Shown here: piece after piece, positions 23,720 through 30,528 of the stretch
How positions within the stretch are numbered: the stretch's first letter is position 1
Layout: each line of letters opens with the position of its first letter
Assembly: GCF_002155975.1 (NCBI RefSeq)
Contig: NZ_MUMI01000126.1
Coordinates: forward strand, 1 to 48,377
DNA length: 48,377 nucleotides
Direction: 5' to 3'
Source: Amycolatopsis kentuckyensis
GTDB lineage: Bacteria; Actinomycetota; Actinomycetes; Mycobacteriales; Pseudonocardiaceae
The notes under the pieces: model-generated
The model's input: only the letters and a program-made list of their open reading frames with translations
Databases searched by the model: none
What the model was told of the DNA's origin: nothing
Program-made: the position numbers and the translations under genes

Positions 23720-23733
23720 GAGAAAGCGCTTAC
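23720..23733. promoter_or_regulatory. LacI-type half-perfect operator GAGAAAGCGCTTAC
   Basis: This site shares GAAAGCGCTT with the palindrome at 7580-7591 and GAGAAAGCG with that at 17723-17738. It lies between the two divergent promoters, about 30 bp upstream of the PL26 -35, where it could serve either direction. Confidence 0.5.
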
Positions 23734-23763
23734 TTGCGGACTGGACTGTTCGGGTCGGCCAGG

Positions 23764-23800
23764 TTGACAAGCCCGGAAACGTCTGGTTTGAATCGGTTCA
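23764..23800 (+). promoter_or_regulatory. Promoter of the PL26/CE12 operon with LacI-type operator
   Basis: TTGACA (23764-23769), a 17-base spacer and TTTGAA (23787-23792) form the promoter candidate. The operator core TTGAATCGGTTCA (23788-23800) overlaps the -10. It is identical over 13 bases to the operator in the opposite promoter. The PL26 start codon is at 23835. Confidence 0.65.
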
Positions 23801-23834
23801 TCGCGGCAGCGACGAGCTGATCCGGAGGCCGACG

Positions 23835-26564
23835 ATGTCCCCGCAGTTCCCCCTTTCCCGCAGAGTCTTCCTCGGCGGTGTGTCGGCACTGGCCGCCACC
23901 GCCGTCACCCCGGTGGCCGCCGCGGCGGCCTCCCCCACCACGTCCGGCGGTGGCGAAGTGCGCCTGCACTGGCTGGACGGCCGGCCGACCGCCCCGGCGG
24001 GCTGCGCCTTCGGCGTCCCCTGGCCACGGGGAACGTTGTCCAGGAACACCCCACTGGCCCTGCGCACGGGCGACGGCGGCGGAGTTCCGGTGCAGTCGTG
24101 GCCGCTCGCCTACTGGCCGGACGGCTCGGTCAAGTGGACCGGGCACGCCGTGACGTCGTCGGCCGGCGCGGACACCTTCGTGCTGACCCCCGGGACACCC
24201 GCGCCGCCACCGGTTCCGGTCACCGTGCGCCGGTCGCCCCGCGAAATCGTGGTGGCCAACGGAACGGTCGAGCTGAAGCTCGCCACGACCGGCGCCGTCG
24301 CCGTGCCGTCGCTCTCCCGCGGCGGGCGGGTCGTGGCGCGCGACGGCGAGCTCGTGCTGCGGCTGCAGGACCAGCCGGACGACGCCGACGACACCCGGGC
24401 ACCCCGTCGCGAAGACTGGACGGGCATCGTCGAACGCGCCGAGGTCGAGCAATCGGGCCCGGTGCGCGCGGTGGTGAAGCTGACCGGCCGGTACCGGCGC
24501 GACCGCGGCCGCGGCACCCGGGCGATCCTGCCCTGGACGGTGCGGGTCTACCTCGGCGCGGGCGACGACTCCCTGCGTGTCGTGCACAGTTTCCGCTGGG
24601 ACGCCGACGAAAACCACGACTTCGTCCGCGGGCTCGGCCTGCGGTTCGCCGTTCCGCTGGCCGACGAGCCGCACAACCGGCACGTCCGCTTCGGCACGGC
24701 CGCGGGCGGCGTCTGGGGCGAACCCGTCCGGGTGCTCACCGGCCTGCGCCGCGACCCCGGCGCGGCGGTCCGGAAGGCGCAGACCGAAGGCACCGCCACG
24801 CCGCCGGTCGCGCAGTGGGGCCAGCAGGTGCGCGACGGCTACCAGAACCTGGCGCTGTGGAACGACTTCACGCTGTTCCAGGAGTCCGCCCGCCACTTCG
24901 CCGTGTGGAAACGCACGAGCGCCGCGGGCAGCTGGCTCAAGCACGCCGGCCACGGCGACCGCGCGTCCGGCTTCGGTTACGTCGGCGGCCCGGCCGGCGG
25001 GCTGGGCTTCGGGCTGCGCGACTTCTGGCAGCGTGCCCCGCGCTCGCTGGACGTCCGGGGCGCGGCCACCGACACGGCGTCGGTGACCGTCTGGTCGTAC
25101 TCCCCGCTGGCCCCGGCGATGGACCTGCGCACCTACGACACGGTCGCCCACGGGCTCGATCTGTCCTATGAGGACGTCCAAGAAGGCTTCGCGACGCCGC
25201 AGGGCATGGTGCGCTCGACCGAACTACGGCTGTGGGCGCTGTCGGCCACCCCGTCCCGGGACGCGATCGCCGCGCTGTCGGCCACGCTGACCGCGCCGCC
25301 GCAGCTCGTCACGGACCCGGGGACCTACCACGCGGCCGGGGTCTTCGGCCGCTGGAGCCTGCCCGACCGCAGCACGCCCGCCCGCGCGGCCCTCGAAGAC
25401 GGGATCGCCCGGGAGATCGGCTTCTATGCCGACCAGGTCGACGAGCGCGAGTGGTACGGGTTCTGGCACTACGGCGACGTCATGCACACCTACGACGCGG
25501 ACCGCCACGAATGGCGCTACGACGTCGGCGGGTACGCCTGGGACAACGCCGAACTCGGCACGGACGCCCTGCTCTGGTACGCCTTCCTGCGCTCGGGCGA
25601 TCCCCGGACGTTCCGGCTGGCGCACGCCATGACCCAGCACGTGTCCGAAGTGGACACCCACCACAGCGGCCGGTTCGCCGGGCTCGGGTCGCGGCACGCC
25701 GTCGTCCACTGGGGCGACGGGGCCAAGGAAGCGCGGGTCGGCGAGTCGTTCACCAAGCGGTTCTCCTACTACCTCACCGCCGACGAGCTGCTGGGCGACC
25801 TGATCCGGTCGTCGCTGCAGGTCGACGAGACGCTGCGCACGGTGGACCCGCTGCGCGAAGTCCTGCCGCCGCAGACGAAAGCGCCGGCCCGCGTCCGCAT
25901 CGGACCCGACTGGTACGCGCTGGTCAGCAACTGGCTGACGGAGTGGGAACGCACCGGCGACGTCCGCTGGCGCGACCGGATCGTCACCGGCATGAAGGAC
26001 ATCGCCACGTTCCCCGCCGGGCTGTTCACCGGCGAGGCGGGTGGCGCGGTCGGCTTCGACCCGGCGACCGGCCACCTGGTGAACCTGGAGAAGGGCGACT
26101 TCGACGGCGGCTACAACCTGTCGATGGCCTTCCTCGGCGAGCAGATCCTCTGGGAGAGCCTCGACCTGGTCGACGTCCCGGAGTTCCGCCGGACCTACCT
26201 GGACTTCGCCCGGTACGCCCAAGCGCCGTCGGCCGAAAAGATCGCCCGGTACGGCCGCGACTTCAACCCGGGGCTGTTCAAGACGATCTACTCCCGCGTC
26301 ACGGCGTGGGCGGGCGAGCAGCTCGGCGACGCGAGCCTGCGCAAACGCGGCTGGGACCAGTTCACGAGCGACCCCGCGGGCAAGCCGTGGCCACCCGCGG
26401 AACGCGTCACCGGCTCCGCCGTGGCCGGCCCGGTGACCGAGATTCCCACGCGGACCACGACGAACCCCGCGGGCGACTTCGCCACCTTTGCCACCAACGA
26501 CTTCGCGCAGCGGAACCTGGCCACCATCGCCCTGCTCGCCATCGCCCCGGAGGAAGCCCCGTGA
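23835..26564 (+). CDS. PL26-type exo-rhamnogalacturonan lyase (PcRGLX/YetA-like), Tat-secreted
   Basis: The 909-aa protein opens with a twin-arginine signal (PLSRRVFLGGVSALAATAVTPVAAAAA). A beta-sandwich domain follows (about 40-450: VRLHWLDGRPTAPAGCAFGVPWPRGTL, FRWDADENHDFVRGLGLRFAVPL), then a helical toroid (about 480-880: EWYGFWHYGDVMHTYD, RYDVGGYAWDNAELGTDALLWYAFL, HHSGRFAGLGSRHAVVHWGDGAKEAR). This layout and these motifs match the PcRGLX/YetA family, whose characterised fungal member releases unsaturated disaccharides from rhamnogalacturonan chain ends. ATG 23835 has GGAGG nine bases upstream. It is divergent from the transporter operon, and its last codons overlap the following acetylesterase gene. 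The Tat signal suggests export in a folded state. Confidence 0.87.
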   Translation: MSPQFPLSRRVFLGGVSALAATAVTPVAAAAASPTTSGGGEVRLHWLDGRPTAPAGCAFGVPWPRGTLSRNTPLALRTGDGGGVPVQSWPLAYWPDGSVKWTGHAVTSSAGADTFVLTPGTPAPPPVPVTVRRSPREIVVANGTVELKLATTGAVAVPSLSRGGRVVARDGELVLRLQDQPDDADDTRAPRREDWTGIVERAEVEQSGPVRAVVKLTGRYRRDRGRGTRAILPWTVRVYLGAGDDSLRVVHSFRWDADENHDFVRGLGLRFAVPLADEPHNRHVRFGTAAGGVWGEPVRVLTGLRRDPGAAVRKAQTEGTATPPVAQWGQQVRDGYQNLALWNDFTLFQESARHFAVWKRTSAAGSWLKHAGHGDRASGFGYVGGPAGGLGFGLRDFWQRAPRSLDVRGAATDTASVTVWSYSPLAPAMDLRTYDTVAHGLDLSYEDVQEGFATPQGMVRSTELRLWALSATPSRDAIAALSATLTAPPQLVTDPGTYHAAGVFGRWSLPDRSTPARAALEDGIAREIGFYADQVDEREWYGFWHYGDVMHTYDADRHEWRYDVGGYAWDNAELGTDALLWYAFLRSGDPRTFRLAHAMTQHVSEVDTHHSGRFAGLGSRHAVVHWGDGAKEARVGESFTKRFSYYLTADELLGDLIRSSLQVDETLRTVDPLREVLPPQTKAPARVRIGPDWYALVSNWLTEWERTGDVRWRDRIVTGMKDIATFPAGLFTGEAGGAVGFDPATGHLVNLEKGDFDGGYNLSMAFLGEQILWESLDLVDVPEFRRTYLDFARYAQAPSAEKIARYGRDFNPGLFKTIYSRVTAWAGEQLGDASLRKRGWDQFTSDPAGKPWPPAERVTGSAVAGPVTEIPTRTTTNPAGDFATFATNDFAQRNLATIALLAIAPEEAP

Positions 26565-27571
26565 GAATCCTGGTTCCGCTACTGGCCGCGGTGCTCGCAC
26601 TGGGCGCGTCCCCGGCGGCCGCGCACTCGCGCTGGACCGTGTGCGACGGCTCGTGCTCGTTCGACGTGCCCGCGGGCGACTACGAGATCGATGCGCTGCT
26701 GACCGGGCAGACCGGCCTCGACGTGGAAGCCCGCCGGATCGCGCTCGCTCCGGTGGACACCCGGCCGGGCCAGTACGTCCACCGGTCGGTGACGGTCGAG
26801 GTGCGCACGCCGGAAGGGATGCCGAGCGGGGAGGACGGGCCGGGCACACCCGGCCTGCAGGTGCGGCTCACCGGTGCGGCGCCGCGGCCGGCCCGAATCG
26901 CCGTGACACCGAAACCGCGGGCACCACGGGTTTTCGTCATCAGCGACTCCACCGCCTGCGACTGGACGAACCTGCCGAAGAACGGCTGGGCCCAGGCGCT
27001 GCCGGAGTTCTTCCGCGCCGGACCGAGCGTGCGGAACTACGCCCAGTCCGGCGCCGGCACGGTCAGCTACCTCGCCGACCCGCGCTACTTCGCCCGCGTG
27101 CGCCCGATGGTCCGGCCCGGGGACACGGTCCTGATCCAGCTGGCGCACAACGACAAGCAGACGACCGAAGACGTCTACCGCGCCAACCTGGGCACGCTGA
27201 TCGACGGCGTCCGCGCACAGGGCGGGGCGCCGGTCGTGGTGACGCCTCCGGTGCGGCACCGGTTCGGCGCGGACGGCAAGCTCACACCGCTCGGCCTGGT
27301 CGTCAACAACATCGGCGTCGACCTGCCCGCGGTGCTGCGGGACGTCGCGCGGCAGCAGAAGATTCCGCTGCTGGACCTGACGGCGCGCAGCCAGGCCCTG
27401 GTGGAAAGGCTGGGCGAAGCGGCGTCCTGGCCGCTGTACCTGACGCTCGCGCACGACGGCGTCGACGACGCGACCCACCTGAGCCGGTACGGTGCCGAGC
27501 AGTTCGCCGCGCTCGTCACGCGGGCGATGGTCGAGGCCCGGTTGCCGCTCGCGCGGTTTCTCCGCCCCTGA
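26561..27571 (+). CDS. CE12-type rhamnogalacturonan acetylesterase, secreted (copy 2)
   Basis: The 336-aa product starts at GTG 26561, overlapping the PL26 stop by GTGA, with GGAGG seven bases upstream. A Sec signal (MRILVPLLAAVLALGASPAAA) leads to an N-terminal beta-domain of about 95 residues (VCDGSCSFDVPAGDYEIDALL...). An SGNH domain follows with ISDSTACD (Ser130), AHNDKQT (Asn197) and DDATHLS (Asp303, His306). It is a paralogue of the CE12 protein at 14226-15281 with the same two domains. Block III begins AHND instead of the usual GHND. Translational coupling to the exolyase suggests that deacetylation and chain-end cleavage work together. Confidence 0.91.
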   Translation: MRILVPLLAAVLALGASPAAAHSRWTVCDGSCSFDVPAGDYEIDALLTGQTGLDVEARRIALAPVDTRPGQYVHRSVTVEVRTPEGMPSGEDGPGTPGLQVRLTGAAPRPARIAVTPKPRAPRVFVISDSTACDWTNLPKNGWAQALPEFFRAGPSVRNYAQSGAGTVSYLADPRYFARVRPMVRPGDTVLIQLAHNDKQTTEDVYRANLGTLIDGVRAQGGAPVVVTPPVRHRFGADGKLTPLGLVVNNIGVDLPAVLRDVARQQKIPLLDLTARSQALVERLGEAASWPLYLTLAHDGVDDATHLSRYGAEQFAALVTRAMVEARLPLARFLRP

Positions 27572-27578
27572 CGGGTGA

Positions 27579-27593
27579 CGGCGGTTTCCGCCG
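27579..27593 (+). terminator. Short GC hairpin after the PL26/CE12 operon
   Basis: CGGCGG and CCGCCG arms enclose TTT eight bases after the acetylesterase stop. The stem is short and has no U-tract, so termination is only plausible. Confidence 0.4.
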
Positions 27594-27662
27594 GGCCCCT
27601 CCTGGGTATTCCTCCTGCGCCGGCAACCCGACCATGCGTGCGCCCCGGTGCGAGGTGAGGTC

Positions 27663-28622
27663 ATGGTGACGACGACAGGTGATGGCTTTCCGCTTCCGAT
27701 CAGCATCGAGGACACTGACGCAGCCCAGCTGGAAGCGGCCGTCGGAGTCCTGCGGGCCCTGGATTACCGGCAGGGCGGCGGGTTCTGCCGGGACGCCGTC
27801 CAGGTGGTCAAGACGGCGAGCCTGCTGCTGCACTGGGGCACGGTCCCGGAACCCTTGCGGGCCAGGCTGTACACGGTCCTGGCCGATGTGCACAACCTGC
27901 TGGGCTGGACGGAATTCGACATCGGACGCGGCGAACCGGCACGGCGCCGCTTCGAGCGCGCGCTGGACATCGCGGCCGAGGCGGGCAACGACAGCCTGGT
28001 GGCCAACATCCGCTACCGGCTCGGCCGCGTACACCTGCACCACCACGACGTCACCGGCGCGCTGGCGGAGTTCGCCCGCGGCCGGGCCGCGGCGCGGCGC
28101 TCGGACTGCCGCCGGGCCCTGGCGATCCTCGCGGCGAACGAAGCGTGGGCATTCGCGATGGCCGGCGACGAGCACGCGGCCCTGACCCGGCTGGCGGAGG
28201 CCGAGGCGGCGTTCGCCACGGCGGGTTCGTGGCCGGAACCGAGGCCGTGGGAGGCGTTCTTCCGCGAGACGGACATGGCGGCCATGCGCGGCACGGTCCT
28301 GACGGAGCTGTCCACCACGGTGTCGGCCCGCTACAGCGGCGAAGCCATCCCCCAGCTGACCGCGGCAGCCGGCCGCTACGGCGCCGACATGGCCCGCAGC
28401 CGATCGTTGACGTTGATCATGCTGGCCCAGAACCACGCGCTCCAGGGCGACTTCGAGGAAGCCACCCGGATCGGCGAGGAGGCGCTCGACCTGGCCGAGA
28501 CGGTCGGTTCGGTCCGCCCGAAGGACCGCCTCGCCCCGCTCGAGCGCCTCCTGACCCGCCACCGTGCGACGCGGGGCCTGGCCGACCGCATCAGCCGCTA
28601 CCGAACCGAGCCCCTCCCCTGA
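27663..28622 (+). CDS. TPR-repeat protein (cytosolic, regulator-like)
   Basis: The 319-aa product is almost wholly alpha-helical with tetratricopeptide-like repeats: LYTVLADVHNLLGWTEFDIGRGEPARRRFERALDIAAEAG, then NIRYRLGRVHLHHHDVTGALAEFARGRAAARRSD, and LIMLAQNHALQGDFEEATRIGEEALDLAETVG near the C-terminus. Such arrays form the C-terminal half of many actinobacterial XRE-type regulators, but no helix-turn-helix is seen here. It may therefore be a stand-alone adaptor or a trimmed relative. The start ATG 27663 was chosen because GAGGTGAGG lies just upstream; a GTG at 27648 in the same frame is possible. It lies 91 bp after the pectin genes, and no functional link to them is visible. Confidence 0.7.
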   Translation: MVTTTGDGFPLPISIEDTDAAQLEAAVGVLRALDYRQGGGFCRDAVQVVKTASLLLHWGTVPEPLRARLYTVLADVHNLLGWTEFDIGRGEPARRRFERALDIAAEAGNDSLVANIRYRLGRVHLHHHDVTGALAEFARGRAAARRSDCRRALAILAANEAWAFAMAGDEHAALTRLAEAEAAFATAGSWPEPRPWEAFFRETDMAAMRGTVLTELSTTVSARYSGEAIPQLTAAAGRYGADMARSRSLTLIMLAQNHALQGDFEEATRIGEEALDLAETVGSVRPKDRLAPLERLLTRHRATRGLADRISRYRTEPLP

Positions 28623-28637
28623 CCTCCACCGTGTCGT

Positions 28638-28700
28638 CCCGCCAATCACGCGTGCCGACCCTTCAATCACGCGAGATGACCCTTCAAGCACGCGATGTCC
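28638..28700. repeat. Three tandem 21-bp repeats with CAAKCACGCG core
   Basis: Units start at 28638, 28659 and 28680. The second and third begin CCCTTCAA(T/G)CACGCGA; the first is more diverged (CCCGCCAATCACGCG). A further copy of the third unit's first 16 bases (CCCTTCAAGCACGCGA) lies at 28908-28923, on the other side of the IS3 remnant. There are no spacers of CRISPR type. Confidence 0.8.
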
Positions 28701-28881
28701 CCGACCAACCGCGCCGGGGCGGTGGCGTTACGGCGGATCAGATCGGTCACCGGCGGTATCGGACCGGCCGCGGGGCGGGTGAGGCTGCGGCGTTTGCGCG
28801 GGTGATCCCGGCCAGCCCGTGTTCGCGCATCAGCCGCTCCACCCGCTTGGGGTTCACGGTGTGGCCGCGGCGGCGACCCAT
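28690..28881 (-). pseudogene. Degenerate IS3-family transposase (orfB) fragment
   Basis: Reading on the minus strand from 28881, one frame gives MGRRRGHTVNPKRVERLMREHGLAGITR. After a single-base shift the next frame gives RKRRSLTRPAAG, then PIPPVTDLIRRNATAPARLVGDIA. Together this is the classical IS3 OrfB segment around the HTH_21 region, which normally runs on as GDITY into the rve catalytic core. The reading frame is broken by what looks like one missing C in ACCCGCGCAAA. The sequence stops exactly where the 21-bp repeat begins, and no catalytic DDE part remains. It is a decayed insertion-sequence scar. Confidence 0.8.
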
Positions 28882-28928
28882 TCGGAGAAGCCAGCCTCCG
28901 CGGCCTGCCCTTCAAGCACGCGACAGGC

Positions 28929-29522
28929 CTACCCCGTCACCGCGATCGCGTTCAACGCGCGGCCGATGAGGTCCGGCAGCGGACCCTCGCCGCCGATCCA
29001 GTCGTCCAGGGAGATGCGGACCGCCGCCATTGCCGAGGCCGCCAGCATCCGGGGCCTCGGATCGGCCGCCGTCACCTCCGCGAACCGCGGGGCCAGCAAC
29101 TCCGCGATCGCCCGCTCGTAACGCTGGTACGTCTGCGCCGTCCACGCGGCCAGCGTCGCCGAAGTCCGGGTGAGCCGGGCCAGTTCGCGGATCGAGTCCT
29201 CGTGGGCCGGGAACTCCGCCGCGAGCTCGCCGAACGCCGCCACCAGTGCCTCCTTCGGTGCGAGCTCGGGCGGCTGGCGGGCGATTGCCGCGGTGACCAG
29301 CGTCAGCCACGGTCCGGTGATGCCCGCCGCCACCGCGCTTTCCTTGGTGTCGTAGTAGCGGAAGAAGGTCGCCCGGGCGACCTCGGCGTCCGCCGCGATG
29401 TGGTCGACCGTCGTGCCGGCGACACCGTGCCGTCCCGCCAGCCGGGCCGCCGACGCGGCGATCCGCGCGTTCGTCGCCCGCCTCTTGCGGACGGCCAGGC
29501 CTTCCGGTTCACTCTGAGACAT
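28929..29522 (-). CDS. TetR family transcriptional regulator
   Basis: The 197-aa regulator has an N-terminal TetR helix-turn-helix (ARIAASAARLAGRHGVAGTTVDHIAADAEVARATFFRYYDTKESAVAAG, about 19-66) and an all-helical ligand domain. The C-terminus DWIGGEGPLPDLIGRALNAIAVTG is common in actinobacterial members. ATG 29522 lies inside the perfect inverted repeat TGAGAC-ATA-GTCTCA, so autorepression is likely. The divergent gene, a PPOX-type flavin or F420 protein starting 37 bp away, is the obvious target. The ligand is unknown. Confidence 0.9.
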   Translation of the reverse strand: MSQSEPEGLAVRKRRATNARIAASAARLAGRHGVAGTTVDHIAADAEVARATFFRYYDTKESAVAAGITGPWLTLVTAAIARQPPELAPKEALVAAFGELAAEFPAHEDSIRELARLTRTSATLAAWTAQTYQRYERAIAELLAPRFAEVTAADPRPRMLAASAMAAVRISLDDWIGGEGPLPDLIGRALNAIAVTG

Positions 29523-29529
29523 AGTCTCA
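29515..29529. promoter_or_regulatory. TetR operator in the divergent TetR/PPOX promoter
   Basis: TGAGAC and GTCTCA form perfect six-base arms around ATA, overlapping the start codon of the TetR gene and lying 30 bp from the PPOX start. Size, symmetry and place fit a TetR dimer site. Confidence 0.75.
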
Positions 29530-29559
29530 TTCTGGACTATCTCTCACGGAGGAGCACGG

Positions 29560-30045
29560 GTGAACCAGCGCGCACAGGTCGTCATGTCCCCGGACGAGGT
29601 CAGCCGGTTCCTCGACGAGCAACGCGTCGCGACGCTCGCCACCCTCGGCCCGTCGGGCCAGCCGCACCTCGTCGCGATGTGGTACGCCGTGCTCGACGGG
29701 GTGCTGTGGTTCGAAACCAAGGCCAAGTCGCAGAAGGCCGCGAACCTGCGCCGCGACGGCCGCGTCACCGTGATGGTCGAAACCGGCGACACCTACGACG
29801 CCCTGCGCGGGGTCGCCCTGGAAGGCCGGGCCACGATCGTCGACGACCCGGACGCGCTGTGGGCGGTCGGGGTCAACGTCTGGGAGCGGTACAACGGCCC
29901 GTACAGCGAAGACGTCCGGCCGATGGTCGAGTTCATGCTCACCAAGCGGGTCGCCGTCCGCCTCGACGTCGAACGGACGCGGTCGTGGGACCACCGCAAG
30001 CTCGGCCTGCCCGCGCTGCCGCTCGGGGGCACGACCGCCCGGTGA
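29560..30045 (+). CDS. PPOX-class (split-barrel) flavin or F420-dependent protein
   Basis: The 161-aa protein has the split-barrel fold of pyridoxamine-phosphate-oxidase-like proteins: VSRFLDEQRVATLATLGPSGQPHLVAMWYAVLDGVLWFETKAKSQKAANLRRDGRVTVMVETGD. The KAKSQKAANLRRD stretch is the cofactor phosphate-binding region common in actinobacterial F420-dependent members (TIGR-type FDOR-B-like). The substrate is not predictable. GTG 29560 has GGAGGAGC six bases upstream. It diverges from the TetR gene, which probably controls it. Confidence 0.82.
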   Translation: MNQRAQVVMSPDEVSRFLDEQRVATLATLGPSGQPHLVAMWYAVLDGVLWFETKAKSQKAANLRRDGRVTVMVETGDTYDALRGVALEGRATIVDDPDALWAVGVNVWERYNGPYSEDVRPMVEFMLTKRVAVRLDVERTRSWDHRKLGLPALPLGGTTAR

Positions 30046-30068
30046 CTCCGTTCGGGTCGTTGCCGGAT

Positions 30069-30094
30069 GTTTGGTCGTCGGACGACCGGGGTAC
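30069..30094 (+). promoter_or_regulatory. Sigma-B-type (general stress) promoter candidate
   Basis: GTTT (30069-30072), 16 bases, then GGGTAC (30089-30094) match the actinobacterial sigma-B/SigF-type consensus. It lies 66 bp before the STAS gene at 30160. The spacer also contains the inverted repeat GGTCGTC-G-GACGACC (30073-30087). Confidence 0.6.
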
Positions 30095-30159
30095 CACCCA
30101 CCCGGTGTGAACCGAGTGACGACGGAGAAGGGGTCCCAGCATGCAGACCAGGGGTGATC

Positions 30160-30528
30160 GTGACCGCTGACGGCAACCACGTCCGGCCTCAGGACCTCCT
30201 GCGCGTGACGGCCCACGAGTCCGGCAGCGCGGTCGTGCTCGCCGTGGCGGGCGAGGTCGACCTGCTCAGCGCGCCCGTTCTCGGCGACGGCGTGACCACC
30301 GCCCTCGCCGGCGCACCGGAACTGCTGGTGATCGACCTGTCCGAAGTGTCCTTCCTGGCGTCCATCGGCATCACGGTCCTGCTCGAGGCGCGCCGCGCGG
30401 CCGGCCCCGCCACCCGGGTCCGGGTCGTCGCCCCCGAAGCCGGCGTCGTCAACCGCACCCTCCGGCTGACCGGCCTGCACGAGGCACTGGCCGTCACCAC
30501 CACCCGGGACGACGCGCTCACCGGCTGA
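30160..30528 (+). CDS. STAS-domain anti-sigma factor antagonist
   Basis: This 122-aa single-domain protein shows the SpoIIAA/RsbV fold: LLRVTAHESGSAVVLAVAGEVDLLSAPVLGDGV, then ELLVIDLSEVSFLASIGITVLLEARR. Ser68 of ASIG sits at the regulatory phosphorylation position. Such proteins bind an RsbW-type kinase and free a sigma factor when unphosphorylated. The start is GTG 30160, with AGGGG seven bases before; GTG 30154 is a weaker choice. No kinase or sigma gene adjoins it. Its candidate sigma-B-type promoter suggests feedback within a stress regulon. The end overlaps the convergent TIM-barrel gene by 11 bp. Confidence 0.85.
   Translation: MTADGNHVRPQDLLRVTAHESGSAVVLAVAGEVDLLSAPVLGDGVTTALAGAPELLVIDLSEVSFLASIGITVLLEARRAAGPATRVRVVAPEAGVVNRTLRLTGLHEALAVTTTRDDALTG

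Larger units (their letters stand above)
28623..28928. other. 306-bp intergenic region holding repeats and an IS3 scar
   Basis: Between the TPR gene and the TetR gene lie the three tandem 21-bp repeats, the IS3 fragment and the fourth repeat copy at 28908-28923. No intact gene is present. The last repeat copy ends only five bases before the stop codon of the minus-strand TetR gene. Confidence 0.7.

Noticed and set aside
28638-28700. Tandem repeats as a possible CRISPR array
   Set aside because: Units are directly adjacent, only 21 bp long, with no unique spacers and no cas genes.
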